A stretch of DNA of 64,000 nucleotides from Penicillium oxalicum. Taxonomy: Eukaryota > Ascomycota > Eurotiomycetes > Eurotiales > Aspergillaceae. Numbering within the stretch: position 1 is the stretch's first letter; every line of letters begins with the position of its first letter. The stretch is taken from positions 2,108,001 through 2,172,000 of the forward strand of contig NC_064650.1 in the NCBI RefSeq assembly GCF_001723175.1, read 5' to 3'. Positions 35,460-49,256 of this stretch are shown in pieces. Made by a program: the position numbers and the translations under genes. The notes below the pieces were generated by a model. The model made no database searches. It saw only the letters and a list, made by a program, of their open reading frames with translations, and was not told the DNA's origin.

Positions 35460-37116
35460 ATGAGGGACTCGAAAGAATTCCCCACGACGCAGGAGCAGCA
35501 CTCGCCCGATGTGGAAGAGCACATGAGTGTCGGGCGATACATCGCCACGCGCATTCCGTCGCTGGTGCCGCCCATGAACCCAGCCCCAAACCCATTCAAA
35601 GCATTGACTCTCCTGAACAAGCAACAATGGATGTTCTTCGCAGTAGGTCTTCCACGCTGCTGATCTTGATCGAAACCCCCGTCGATAGTCCCGAGCTGCT
35701 GACGCAAGACGCTGCCTTAGGTCGCCTTTGCCGGGTGGACATGGGATGCCTTCGATTTCTTCACTGTATCCCTGACCACATCGCAATTGGCAAAGACATT
35801 CGATGTGTCGATTACGGACATTACCTGGGGCATCACCCTGGTGTTGATGCTTCGTTCTGTGGGCGCCATCATCTTTGGTATCGCTGCTGACCGTTATGGC
35901 CGCAAATGGCCCTTTGTCGTGAACCAATTGCTGTTCGTCGCCATCGAGCTCGGTGGTGGTTTCTGTCAAACCTACCAGCAGTTCCTGGGCTGCCGTGCAA
36001 TCTTCGGTATCGCCATGGGTGGTCTCTATGGTAATGCGGCAGCCACGGCGCTCGAGGACTGCCCTGTCGAGGCACGTGGTATCGTCTCCGGCCTTTTGCA
36101 GCAAGGTTATGCCTTTGGGTATCTCTTGGCCACGGCGTTTGCTCGCGCTCTCGTCGACACCACTCCGCACGGTTGGCGCCCGCTGTACTGGTTCGCTGCA
36201 GGTCCACCAGTCCTGATCATCGCTTTCCGTCTCTGCCTGCCCGAGACCGAGGCGTTCCGTCAACGACAAGAGGCACGTGCGGAGATGAACGGAGGTGCTG
36301 CAGCCTCATTCGTCTCCGAGGGTAAGGTGGCCCTGAAACGCCACTGGTTGCTCTTGATCTACTTGGTTCTGCTCATGGCTGGCTTCAATTTTATGGTATG
36401 TATTTGGTCGGTGAAAACGGGGAGTCAAAAAAAAAACAAGACAGAATTGATCTAACGATTCCTTCCAGTCCCACGGCTCCCAAGATCTCTACCCGACCAT
36501 GCTGAGCAACCAGTTCAAGTTCAGCAAGAACGCAGTCACTGTGACCCAGATTGTCGCCAACCTAGGTGCACTGACCGGCGGTACCATCTGTGGCTGGGCC
36601 AGTCAAATCTTCGGCCGTCGCTTCTCGATCATTGTGATCTGCATTGTTGGTGGTGCCCTCCTATACCCATACACCTTTGTCAAGACTGAAGCCGTCATGG
36701 CGGCTGCTTTCTTTGAGCAGTTCATGGTCCAAGGAGCCTGGGGTGTCATCCCAATTCATCTTATGGAACTGTCGCCCGGTGCCATCCGAACCTTTGTGGT
36801 TGGTACCTCATACCAACTTGGTAATCTGGTGTCTTCTGCAAGTTCGACCATCGAGTCGACCATTGGCGAGCGCTTCCCTCTCCCACCGACCGAGACTGCG
36901 CCCCATCGTTACGAATATGGAAATGTGATTTGCATCTTTATGGGCTGTGTGTTTGCGTATACGATCCTGTTGACGCTGGTGGGTCCGGAGCGCCTGGGTC
37001 GGAACTTTGATGCGGATCACGATGCGGATCTTGCCGTTGTCGCGGCCCGCCGGGGTATGAAGCACGACGGTTATCAGAGTGATCCCGAAAAGACCGCGGT
37101 GGAACAGCGGGAGTAA
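35460..37116 (+). CDS. JEN1: JEN-family carboxylate:H+ symporter (MFS)
   Basis: This is a plasma-membrane proton symporter for short carboxylates (lactate, pyruvate or dicarboxylates) of the SHS/JEN branch of the major facilitators. Exons are 35460-35642, 35721-36395 and 36469-37116, in phase, for 501 residues. The family motif NXX(S/T)HX(S/D)QDXXXT is present as N284-F-M-S-H-G-S-Q-D-L-Y-P-T296, spanning the second splice junction. Other marks are AFAGWTWDAFDFFTV in the first segment and DRYGRKWPF as motif A. The soluble N-terminus is about 55 residues. The C-terminus is acidic and Arg-rich. The frame is clean. Whether it prefers mono- or dicarboxylates cannot be read from the sequence. CreA-type sites upstream suggest repression by glucose. 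Confidence 0.92.
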
Positions 37117-40062
37117 AAAAAAAAGGCATTCTCACTTTGTTCTTGGAAGGTTGGAGATTTGCTCGTTTTGGGACTGGGATTATGAGAAATCTATCTATTG
37201 CCTCCATATGATCTATCCTAAATCATTCGACATGGATTTTAGTACTATTCCTGACCTCCGAGTCGCATATGTAGCCTTGAGATGAGATATAATAACCTGT
37301 CCTCTTGACTTTGCCGAGTACTCAATTGATGGAACCACTTTCCACTCCCGGGCGCAGTGATTAGGATCGTAACTGTTGAAAATCCCCTAATAGACAATCA
37401 TCTACTTGTCAGGTCACCGCACCTCCCGCCCATCTATTAAAACCAACGCCCAATCACTCAGTTAGGCCTGATATGACTCTTCGACCCTATCCCATTCAAA
37501 GCCCGTCAGTAAGAAGTCTGTCAAGTCATCCACGAATCACTGTATGTATGGATCTAATAGCACTTGCGATACCACTGCGGACGGGAAACTCCAAATCCGA
37601 ATCTGCTTAATTTGAATTCCGCTCATTCCAGCTCAAGAGCTAGTCAAAGGGTTGAAGGTGAGTTTTTCTCTTCATTTGAGAGTTTCCCCAGCAAAATGGA
37701 TAGATTGAGGTGTGGGGGTGCAGTAGGAGGGGAGGTAAGTAGTACGTGTTGGGTATTTATGTTGGGATGGGGGTTAATTATACGACACAATGATCTTTTG
37801 TAGAGCATGTGGATAAGTAGGCAGTCCTTGAGTAGGCACTTACTTTGGAAATCCTGCGGAACTCCAGACACAAAATCAGATTAATATGAATGCTAGTCAG
37901 TGGTTGTTTCGAGTATGAAAATGCGGAACGAATGGATCAATGAGAAAAGTAGGGGGTGATGCCGATGTAGAAATGAATGGAATCAGCATGACATCTTGTG
38001 TGCGGGGATGAGGCTGGGCTCCAGGCTGACGGGAAGATGAAGATGGAAGAGAAAGAGATGGAAGGAAGTAAGGAAAGAGAGCAAACTTAAGTCTAAAGGA
38101 GAATGTTCGATCGCTAATCTTACCACTCCTGTCCACCTGCATATGAACGCTTCTTCGATCTTAGCCTGTCTGAGCTGAGGGAAGTCAGGTGAGAACCTAT
38201 TTATTTAGGTCGGACAAACTCTTGACTTGTGAAATGGATTCGGGATGTGAAAAAAGTACATTGACACGGCAGGTCTTTGTGCTACTGTTTCTTTGTACTG
38301 TACCTAAAGCAGGGGACTAGTAGCAAGGATGAGATTACTGAATGAAGGATTACCCCATTTGTGACGGGCAAACGGGGGATGCATGAGGTACCTACGTAGG
38401 CACCCATGTCATGTGTCTAGGCCTTTTAGAGTATAGACTGGGTGGGAGGGCGGTTTCCATGCTTCACTTCTTTGATCAAGCAAAGGAGGGCCCCCTAGTA
38501 TGTATGAAGGCTTTCTGGGCGTGTTGAAGTTGTGATTTGTTAGTAAAGTTTAGACTCCGTGTAGCCTTTTCAGAAGGAAGAGGCATTCATAGGTAGCTAG
38601 CGATGCGATATAAAGTGAAAGATACCAAAAAGAGGAGTGCAGTAGAATTTATTTGTTCGTCAGACGTGCGAGAAGAGCATGAATTCATATTATGTTTCGA
38701 TGGATAATGACAGATAAAGCTGGATATAGTCACAGCAACATTGAATACTACCACTCTCTCTTAGGTAGTGCGATATTGATTAGCGGCTGTATACAGAATT
38801 TTAAAATACAATTGATGGAAGCATTTGCGCTATTTTTGTGCTATCACGACACTCACAACTTGGTCTCACCTAAAAACACACTGGCAAGAGAGATATCGTT
38901 TTGACTACTAGAGGAAACAAAAACTCTCTGTATATATACTCAAGCCCGTACCATCATATGCTAAAGCCCTCGTACCATGTCAAGCTTACTACATACGTAG
39001 TAGCGTCTTGGGGGCCTTAGAAAATTCGCCTTCCTCTGCGCGACTGGAGTACCTAATTGTCCTGTATAAGAAACAGTCTGGGTCAAAAAAGTCACGGATC
39101 TGATTTACGGATTTACGACCCTAATAGATGGGTTGGAATAGAAAGAATGGAAATGCGGCCTGATACACCTGATGTAAACATCAAACCTGGAGCTGGAGCT
39201 CGAGCTACCTATTCAACGGCTGATGCTCGAAGTAGGAAAATTCTTGGGTTGAACGTAGATCAGACTCATGTGCCAGACATTCGATCCGGTCTCCAACTCC
39301 GTTGCGCCGATAAGGCAACACAGACTCCCGTCAACATCGCATTTCGCTGGCCGGCCGTGCACTGCCAAGACAAGTCCCTCCTGGAAATGCCAATTCCGTC
39401 GTCGGGACCTGCTGCATGGGAAGAGCTCCGAAGGAGTTCTTCCCATCTAAATCAGCTGATTCCTCATGACTCGACGGGAATCTCGACCCAGCTTCGACCT
39501 TCTTCAGAATTCCATTTTGAAAATTCAGGGCAGTTATTCCCGTCACACTCATTCAAGGTGTCAACGTGAAAATTGATTAGAATCATCACCCGCTGTAATT
39601 ATTATGTGGAGACCATCTTAGGCACCATCACTTTAATCTTTTTTTTCCCTCTCGTTCCCTTTGATGCTTCTTCCTGGCAGCCAACCAGCGAACGAATCGA
39701 GCCCACCAGCGTTGGTTCCGCCTCAACCTCTTGCTCATCTGGTTTGTGCCCTGCTTGTGCTTTCCCCTGTCGTGCTCGGCTTTGCGTTGCGTTGCTGCTC
39801 CGCTGCAGCCTCTTCTTGCATTCGATTCTTCTTCCCTCTTTCCCTTCTCTCCACTCACTTCTCCCCTCTCGTCCCTTTTTTCCCTTTCACTACCGATTGG
39901 ATCCGGTGAGGCCGACAAGCGACCAGGCCGACCCTCCCGTGCCAAGATCCACCCTCCCCCCAATCGAAGAATCCCCGTCCTCCCTATCCCTTGTCTGGCT
40001 GTCTGCACTACTGTCGTCCCCGACTCGCCGGTGCTGGATGAGTCTCGACTCCGCTTCCTCCA
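37117..40062. other. 2.9 kb intergenic, no gene recognised
   Basis: Frames at 38692-38904 and 39057-39569 (plus, 170 codons) resemble nothing known to me. The last 450 bases (39630-39960) are very pyrimidine-rich and look like the promoter and leader of the Bst1 gene. Confidence 0.4.
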
Positions 40063-43000
40063 ATGCACAGACGCTCGTCTGGCTCCCCGGTCGCAGACGA
40101 CTCTGACGATTCCTCCCCTTTACACGCCGACGATCATGGGTCTGGTTTCAGCCCGGGCAATGCTACCGATTCCTCCAACGATAAGTCGCACTCGCACATA
40201 GCCCGTCACGGCACCAGCTTTGATCTGCGCCGGGATAACGGCCAATCCACGCCGCGCTCAAGGAATTCCAGTCTCTGGCGCAATCCTTCCTCTCAACCAT
40301 CCTCCGACTCCAAGATCATGCCTCCGGGCTCCCCGCGACTGCCCATGGAGGCCTCCTCCCCCGACGGTCGCCGCGCGCGTCAGTCAAGCTTGCGCAGTCC
40401 TTGGTCATGCTCCATCCTCACAGCTTTGACCACCATCTTCGCAATCGCCTTCTTGGCCTCGATCGTGCGCTCTTTTGCGACTCGCCAGCAGGGGGAAGCC
40501 GGATGTGGTGTGCCCATGATGAGCCCAACATTCATCCGCATGTTGGAATTCGACACGGAACATACGCGATTTGCCAGCAAGTACAATTTGTTTTTGTATC
40601 GGGAGGAGGGCGTTGACCCCTACACCCAGGATAACATTGGGGTAAGTGAGAGAAGACCCTCCTGATGAATGGCGCCACCAAAGAAGCCCAAGAGGCTGGG
40701 AGGTGATAGCTTGCTGATGAGTTGGACGCGTCTCTAGTTGAATGGAGTACCTGTGCTCTTTCTCCCTGGCAATGCTGGCAGTTACCGGCAGGTCCCGGTC
40801 TCTAGCGGCCGAAGCTTCGCGGCACTATTCCGACGTGGTAAATCACGACGAGCAGCGACATGCCGCCGGCGTGCGCAGCCTCGACTTTTTTATGGTGGAC
40901 TTCAATGAGGATATGGCGGCTTTCCACGGTCAAACCTTGTTAGACCAAGCGGAATACGTCAATGAGGCAATCGCATATATTCTTTCCCTGTACCACGATC
41001 CGCATCGCACTCGCCGGGATCCAGGCTTGCCTGACCCGAGCGCGGTGATCTTGGTCGGGCACTCGATGGGCGGCATTGTGGCTCGAACCACTCTGACGAT
41101 GGCCAATTACCAAGCCAATTCCGTCAACACGATCATCACCATGTCCGCGCCACACGCGAAACCACCCGTTTCCTTCGACTCGGACATTGTTCACACCTAC
41201 AAGCAAATCAATGATTACTGGCGAGAAGCCTATTCGCAGACCTGGGCGAACAACAACCCGCTTTGGCACGTGACGCTGATTTCCATCGCCGGTGGTGCAC
41301 GCGACACCGTCGTCCCCTCCGACTATACGAGCATCTCATCCCTCGTCCCGGAGACCCATGGCTTTACCGTTTTCACTTCTTCCATGCCGAATGTGTGGAT
41401 CGGCATGGATCACTTGTCTATCACGTGGTGTGATCAATTCCGCAAGGCTATCATCAAATCGCTATTCGACATCATCGACGCCCGCCGTCCATCGCAGACC
41501 AAGCCTCGAGCGGATCGCATGCAAATCCTCAGACGATGGTACTTGACCGGACTGGAGTCCGTTGCGGAGCGGACCCTGTCCCAGAAGGAGCCGAATACAC
41601 TCTTGACTCTCGAAGATAATGCAAACACTATTCTGGCTCAGGGCCAGCGGCTCGTTCTTCGTCAACTCGGGCAACGACATGGCCCTGACGTGCGCCTGTT
41701 GCCCATTCCACCACAAGGAGTGTCCGGTAAAAAGTTCACTCTTCTTACAGATCAGAGTTTCGATAAGAATGGACATATTGAGGTCCTGTTCTGCAGCGTT
41801 TTTCCCTTGAGTAACGGTCGGTCTACGGTTTTCTCCATGAATCTGGACTTCTCAGGAGGCACCGTAGGCTCAACTCGATTGGCATGCAAAAGCGCTTCCG
41901 AGGATGCCATCTATCTTCCTGCTTCAAAGGCGAATTCGCAGAATCCTTACGATCCGGTTCCTCCTTTCTCCTATCTTCAATACGATCTGGAAAATCTGGC
42001 CGAACATCAATTCGTCGCCATCGTGGACAAGGCCAATGTGCCCACCGCGGGCTTCTTGGTGGCCGAGTTCTCCGACAGCTCGGTTGCAGTGATCCGAGCT
42101 AAGGTGGGATTAGGCAGTCTGTTGAGTGCGGGCCTGAAGATGCGCTTGCCTGCCAGTCGCCCCATGCTCACGGAGGTCAATATCCCCGCCCTGTACTCCA
42201 GTCTACTCAACTACAAATTGAAGATTGAACGAAAACCCCAACGCGATGAGCTTTTCGCTCCGCTCCTCCGTCAGTCTATCCCCGATCCTCACGAGTCCAA
42301 GTTCTTTGTCAACGTCAATGATGTCAACGTCAACCTCCACGGTATTGCGCCCTTCATGCCTTCCCCTGTGCGCGAGTCGGCCTCCGTGGGAGGTGTTTCG
42401 TTCCAATTGTGGACCGACCCGACCCCCGGCGAAACCGTGGATATCTCCCTGTCGGTCGATATCCGCGGGAGTCTGGGCGAACTTGTCATGCGCTACCGCA
42501 CTGTGTTTGCGGCATTTCCGCTTCTCGTCGTAGCAATGGTCCTTCGCAAGCAGTTCCAGATTTATGATCAGACGGGATACTTCATCCCATTCACCGATGG
42601 TCTGGACCGGGCCATGCGCTCCTCGTTGCCTCTCTTGCTGGTGGCCATGTCACTCTTGGCAACTTCGCTTGCGACTTCCAAGGCTCTGCCGCAATCTGAC
42701 GATCCCTTCCACTGGCGGACCAATTCTACCGAAACTCTGCTCGACTTTACCAAGAATGACCTGTTACTCGGCTCCCAGGATGCCTTCTTCTGGTTCCTCG
42801 TTCCAGTCTTCGGTCTGATTAGCATCGGAGTCTGCGTTCTGATCAATTACCTCGCGCTCTTCCTTGTGACCATCTTCTCTTTGGTATACGGTGCCATCTA
42901 TAGCAAGTCCGGCTACATTCGCCGGGAGGACCGGGGTAATTCAACGGTTTTCATCGCGCCCACCCCCCGTCGCCGCGTGATTCATACTGCCATTCTGCTT

Positions 43001-43627
43001 GTTCTCGTGTCGACTGTCATTCCTTACCAATTCGCTTATCTGGTGGCCTGTATCGTACAGTTAGCAACCACTGTGCGCAGCCAATGGCACGCAAAGGAAA
43101 CGGTAGGCTCTCACCCATCACCTTCTCGCTGCACGCACCTAGTATGATACAAACCTTACTAACTCATCACGCAGCGATCCGTTTCTCACCTTAATTTTAA
43201 CAATTACGCCCATTCCGTCCTAATTCTGATGCTTTGGATCCTGCCGATTAACGTGCTCGTCCTTCTGGTCTGGGCGCATAATTTGGTCGTGCACTGGTTC
43301 ATGCCCTTTTCATCGCACCACAACGTCCTTTCGATCATGCCTTTCCTCCTTCTCGTCGAGACCATGACTTCGGGCGCCATGATCCCTCGAATCACCACCC
43401 GTCTGCGCCACGTGACGTCGGTTATCTTCTTCGCCATTGCCATCTACTCTGGAGTCTACGGAGTTACGTATGCTTATCTACTGCACCATCTGGCCAACAT
43501 GTTGGCCGCATGGTTTGTCGGCATCTATTTGGTTGGCAGTGGAGTTTCGCCTGGGAGATTGTGGCGGATTATCGACGGCGACGAAGTTCCCGAGAATACT
43601 GGAAGACATGTTAAGAAGAAGCCATGA
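40063..43627 (+). CDS. BST1: GPI inositol-deacylase Bst1, one frameshift
   Basis: This is the ER-membrane lipase that removes the inositol acyl chain from GPI anchors so that anchored proteins can leave the ER. Exons are 40063-40641, 40738-43102 and 43175-43627; the repaired protein has 1131 residues, normal for fungal Bst1. The N-terminus is Ser/Pro-rich and cytosolic, then a membrane anchor (CSILTALTTIFAIAFLASIV). The conserved start of the lipase is LNGVPVLFLPGNAGSYRQV, the nucleophile elbow VILVGHSMGGIVART, with several membrane segments at the C-terminal end (SVLILMLWILPINVLVLLVW). One extra C in the CCC run at 40794-40796 shifts the frame between SYRQV and RSLAAEAS; with two C residues the text reads through. 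The likely cause is a homopolymer error. Confidence 0.9.
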
Positions 43628-44899
43628 GACCCTTGAAATGAATGTTGGTTTTTCCACCCCCTTTATTAGAAATATGCTGGAGTTTTCTTTTCTTTTCTTT
43701 TCATTTCTTCTCTTTTTTTTACGGGGATTGCTGTGTATCACCTTGTCTTCGTTTGACGCCTTTGTCATGCCCGTGATTTGCAGTGGGGGTTGTTCTTTGC
43801 TCTTGTGGTGCTGCGCATGGGACCGGAGTTTTAGCGTATTCGATTTTGTGTCTTCTGCGCGTTTTCTTTTCTTCTTTCCCTTCTTTTTCTCTGGCTGTCG
43901 ATGCGCCCGTCCACCGACTTTGTATACTGATATCGACTTGGGTCGTTCTAGCTGTTTTCTTTTCCACATTGGTTCCACTGGATTTACCCACGTACATAGA
44001 GAGTTGCTGATTCATCAACTGGGAGTGTCTGTTCATCATTTGATTTCCAACTCGTGGGCTTGAAAGATTGAGTGTACCCGCTACTTCGAGGTCATAAGTA
44101 GGTATACATTGCATGGTGAGGGGGCCACTGCCAACCACCGTGACAGAGACCAGCACCTTGGGTCGCTGGAGTTTGCTCACATGTATGACTGATCCCAAAT
44201 CCAAGTCGCCATCAAAGCATCGAGGCAGCCGGCACAATCTCGGGCCACCGGGTCATAGAAATAAGGCTTTCAGCTCTTCGCATTCTTCTCGACATTCATA
44301 TCAAACTTTTTCAATCAAAGCCCATCGGGAAGAAAGCAACCCCTCCCATTTGGCACCTTCTCCCCTGTACTTCTTTTCAATGGGACTTACGCTCTGCATC
44401 AAGCTATCATGGTTAACAGACAGGGTTTTCCTTCCAAACACAACTTTTACCCCCTTTCAAGGAGAAATTTTATGCTTGATAGAAAGCACCATCTTCTCTC
44501 CAGAAAGACAATCCTTTCCTTCGACGTGGGAGGCTCTCTCTCTATTCCGCATCTGCCTCAGTGGCTACAAACTACTACCCAGTACATGGTATTTTCCGGG
44601 ATAGAAACGTCGACATAATCCCCGGGTCGATTCCTGCTCATAGTCAAGCCCGGTTCCATTCCAGAATTCATCACCAGTCATACTTCTCAGTCCATTCATC
44701 CATTCATTTCCTCGTCTACATTAGGTGCTCATCAATCGGTCATCGAGCCGGCCTTCCCAGTTATCTGAAAATCTGCGGTATCTACGCGAGACCACAAGGA
44801 GAGCTTGAGCACCTATCTCCCTACCTACTTACCTACCTGCGAATCCCCGCCCGACAGCCTAGACCATCCACTCTAGCTTCTGCTCAGTGCACATCCAAT
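43628..44899. other. intergenic, Bst1 3' region
   Basis: A T/C-rich stretch at 43680-43720 probably lies in the Bst1 3' UTR. The 163-codon frame at 44113-44604 has no family resemblance. I see no RNA gene. Confidence 0.4.
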
Positions 44900-45145
44900 A
44901 TGATGCGGGCGGTCCTGAGAAAGTCCCACAACATCTTCTTTCCTCTCGTCGTTCTGACAGTCATACTCTGGTTTACCTTGATCGTTGTTATTATCCCGTT
45001 CTCCAGAATCATAGAATGGGGAAACCGTGAGCCACACGATGAGCGCATGTACCGGCTTGCACTTCAAAGATTGGAGTACGTGAAGCGGAGAGGAAATTAT
45101 TCTGAGTGGTTCTTTTTATGGATGAAAGAGTCGATGAGAGTATAA
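44900..45145 (+). CDS. possible small single-pass membrane protein
   Basis: This is an 81-codon frame beginning with two ATG codons. It has a basic start (MMRAVLRKSHN), one strong hydrophobic helix of about 22 residues (IFFPLVVLTVILWFTLIVVIIPF) and a charged C-terminal half (PHDERMYRLALQRLEYVKRR). This layout is sensible for a small fungal membrane protein. I recognise no family, and no splice site is needed. It stands alone in a gene-poor stretch. It could also be chance, since the frame stays open upstream of the ATG. Confidence 0.35.
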   Translation: MMRAVLRKSHNIFFPLVVLTVILWFTLIVVIIPFSRIIEWGNREPHDERMYRLALQRLEYVKRRGNYSEWFFLWMKESMRV

Positions 45146-48100
45146 GAGGGGGAGGATATTGGAGAAGAGTGAGAAGGTGAAGAAAGTGCAATGAAATGGA
45201 TCCAATGCAAGCATTATTGATTTGCTCGGGCTCGGTATCTATCTCGTACCTACTGACTCTACTGGGTTTCTGCATGGAAATAGTATGGTGTGTAGAAGCT
45301 AGTAAGCTTAGATGGATGGCTGGGTGGACAAAGGCATGTAATTCACTCCCTTCTACGGTCATCCGTCGCTGCACCGACTCGACATATTCTACAGTGGAAA
45401 GGGCTCTGCTGACACAGTTCCATTATGCGAGGGGCGGTGAAAACTTCCGAGCATTGGGTCCGAATACCTTGCAAAAATAAGCGAGGTGATTATTCATTTG
45501 GGAATGAAAAATCAAAAGGGATGGGATGATAGCCTCAGGAGGGTCTTTGCTCGAGTCACAGGGTGTACAAAGGGGGCTGTTGACTGCTTATCGTGGATGG
45601 GGCGCCATCGGGAATGCCATGCGGATCCCGTATCCACCCCCAGGTTTTTAATTCCAACCTCGACAAGAACTGTGAAAATATTTCACAGTCACTGAATTAT
45701 TTGTTACTAAACAACATGATATACCCACTAATACCGGTGATCATAATCTTTTGCACTAATCGATCGTCGTAAATTAGGTCACCACCTTCTTCATGACTTC
45801 AACGACTCGGTTGTAACGTCAGTGACCAGACTTCGGGGGTTCTCCCTTGGCTGGGCTGACTGATGCTGTGGCCTCTGGGGAAACGCCACCAGCCAAAAGT
45901 CGGCTGCAAACCTTCCTACGAGTACACGTCGAAACTCTAACCGTGTCTCTCTCTCCCCACTCCCCCTTTTTTATTTTCTCTCGGTCTCATCATACGTGGA
46001 GTGATATGCTACTTGATCCCTGATGTTTTGAAGAACAGGATCAAGACGGTAAATCCGCGGGAAATCGGGCAGATAGATCAAAGAGTGTCAAATGAAGCGA
46101 GCGCAGACAGACTGTCGGACCGTCATGCAGTGGGATTTTATCAAGGACATTGCAGACCTGTTCGCTTCACGAACGGATACTAGTTCTCAAAACCAGAAAA
46201 TACCAAATCTGACTCAACCCCTGCAAGTACAACTACGTACTAATATGTACTCCTGTACCTACGGGTGACTTCCTATGATATGGCTGAGAGCAGTCTTTAC
46301 CCTGTCAGGTGGTATTTTCATTATTGAACCCTCAGACTTGTCTGGATTATAGAATCGCGTTGATGGATCCGCCAACCTGGGATTTTAAACTGCAGGGGTG
46401 CAGCAAGTACATATGTGGGATAAATATGAGACACACATTGGAACTCACTGGCTGTGATCAAACAAATGAGAGAGGGCTTCTACTTTTTTCGATCGATTGG
46501 CTCTTTTAGGGTTTCTATGAGACCCACCCAAAGGGTTTCCAACCTTCTCAAGCAAATGATATCAGTTCAAATATTTTGCCACCGGCCTTGTCCCTTCGTG
46601 GGGGATAAGGAGAAAATTTCATGCAGCCATCGCGATAAGGCAAGTCATGTAAGTTTTTTTTTCTGCTCCTTTGGGACTTTTCACTTTGCGTCGAAGCAGT
46701 TTAGGGTCAGCTCTAGACGCAAAGGAGTTCCTCTGACCTGCTCATCGCTCTAATTCACCAAGATTGAAAATTTGAAACCTGAGAAATGGGGGTGTTGTGT
46801 ATGCATTTCGGCAAGAATATATTAAACATGAAACTTCGTCAGGGACTTACAGCCTTGAGCCTTTTCTTGGTTTAGTGTTTGGAAGACAAAATTTATTTTT
46901 CAGATGGAGCTGAATCCGGATGCTTGGCGATAAGCGATGAGCAGCAAACATCTCCAGTTGGGAGCGGTGAGCTTCGAATTGGCGGTATCTGTTTCAGCTT
47001 GTCCGTGTTAGTGAGGGCGACGCAGGCAGCCCTGTTCGGCAAGTCCGTATATATGGTCATTGGGGCATTCCACTCGCTTTGGTAAGTCATGTTAGCAACA
47101 TCCAATGATATCATGAGGCGACCGCGCCCGTGTCGGAAAAGAAGCTGTGGGTAGGCATCGCTTCGTGCCGTTGTCTACAAACACGACAAATCAGTACCTT
47201 TCGCTTGGTTTGATAGAGTATGTACAGGCGAACAGGGAACACTCGTATTTGGGTGGTCGTACTACTACTGCAATACTAGTAGTACTGCCGGGTTGTATTA
47301 GGTCATCATTGTCTCGATGCGTGACACTTGAAACCTTTTGTCGCATTGAATCCACCCTGATTTTGCCACCATGTTGAGGATAAGATGCGTGATGAGCTTA
47401 GCGTCCGCCTTGGAATAACGTTCAAGCATTCATTGAGGTTGAGGGCAGGTCTTTGATCGATTTTGTCGATTATATGTACATAGCGTATTTATCCTTGATT
47501 ATGAACAATCGGCTTTAACGTACCAGTGGCTATTTAGTCGTTGAATCTCATGTGCTGCGCAATGGCACAGCTACAGTCGGACGCCGTGGTCAGTACCAGA
47601 TTTCAGGTACCTCCGTGATAAAACTCCCCAGCCCTGCCAAGCCTCAAGCCTTCGTCTCCTCAGCAACATTTCACTCCATCGCCGTTGCCACACCTCAAAA
47701 ATCTGTCGTTTCTTCCACTCATATTTCAAAGCTTTGCACGACCTAAGGAGCCGAGCAGAAAAACAAAGATTACTCCGTTGGAATGAATTCGACCCTTGAT
47801 CCACATTCTGGAAGATGTCAAAAGAAAATTCTGAAGATCTCGAAACCCACGATTGGATGCGATTACGGCCGATTGGGGAACTGCGCCACCGGATCATGGC
47901 AGTGGCGACTCGGAAGCCCCAGACCTCGGTGCCGTTGCCCGCCCACAGCCTTGAAGCCATGAAGCCTTTTACGAAGATTTTGATCTGGACTGCGGTAGAA
48001 CAAAGCCGAGTAAAAAATTCCATCAGACAAATCGCCGACGGTGACTACCTTGGTGGGCGACAAGAGCACTGAATATGGATGAGTCTGCCGAAGAATGTCG

Positions 48101-49256
48101 CCTCTTCCGGGAGAAGGGAGAAGGTACCTGGTCCCAGTAGACAGCAGGAATTGTCTACTAGACGGGCTTCCAGGTGCTTGGTTTCATCCCCCGGATTCGA
48201 CATGGCCCTCATCCTGAGGCAGCAAGTGGACATCTCTCCGTTGATCATGCATGCACACTGCGATACTGCACGCCGGGAGGGTCTCGGCCTATCCGTCTGT
48301 CCATCTGCCCTCAGGTCCAACGTGAGAGAGTTTATTCTAGAGAATTTTTGTAGTGTGTCGTCGTGGACTAGGGAATGCTATGGAACGCTGAAGGTCATAT
48401 GGAGTGTTCATCGTTGACGAGACACCTTGTCAACCTTTGAATGTAGAGATCATACCCGAATTCATACAAACAGTTGATGTTTCCTCTTTGGTGGGCGGTT
48501 CGTCAGCTTTCGCGCCATTTGAGATGCTGTGTAGGTGTAATCATCCTGATGCGCAGCAGTCGTCCATGGGTTGACTTGACTAAGTCTCTTACAAGGGATC
48601 GTTTCTGTCCTCATTGGTACTCGTAGACATGCGTATCGCCGGAGGCCAAATTCGTGCGCGGCGAGGAAATCCTTTTTCCCAATGCATCAATTTAAAATTT
48701 TCAGTCCGCTTTTCGCGTCCCAGTCTGAACAATACAGTTGTCGGCGGCAGGCCTCAACCAAGGCAGCCCACCAATGATGACACGCAAAATGACAAGCCGA
48801 CTCTCACTGGCCCAATCAGACCCCTCCGTAGGGCACTCCGACTCCCGCCATGATGCTAAGCCCAAACTGGTCTAGCGGCACCGCAAGAGCAAAAAAAAAA
48901 AATTTCTGCGGTTGGGCGGCGAGGGGCCACACGATAAATATCTTCCCCCCCCTTCTAATCGCACCCCTCCCTCCTTCACTCTCACCATCCTCTTTCCACC
49001 CCATCTTTTTTCTTGGGTTCTTTCTTTCGTGTTTTTGGTCTTTTTTCTGCAAAAGCCAGAGAAAAGTTTACCAACCCTCTCAAAAGTTCTTTTAGACTCG
49101 CTCTTCGTTTTCCAGAGCGTTACTGCGTCTTGAACAGTCGACGCAGTTTGAGCCACCTCCAGCTCACTCGAGATACCCCTCCTATAGAAAAAATCTCTTT
49201 TCGTTATCCTCTAATTTCCCGACTCTCCCTACCGTCACCAAAAAACCTCATTCACC
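45146..49256. other. 4.1 kb gene-poor stretch upstream of EF-3
   Basis: Only short frames occur; the best is 47571-48023 minus (150 codons), without family resemblance. From 48940 to 49250 the plus strand is strongly pyrimidine-rich, with T runs, as in promoters and leaders of highly expressed fungal genes. A 5' UTR intron is possible there but I could not fix its ends. Confidence 0.4.

Noticed and set aside
39057..39569. A 170-codon plus-strand frame before Bst1.
   Set aside because: No recognisable domain, and its composition resembles spacer DNA; RNA evidence would be needed to call it.
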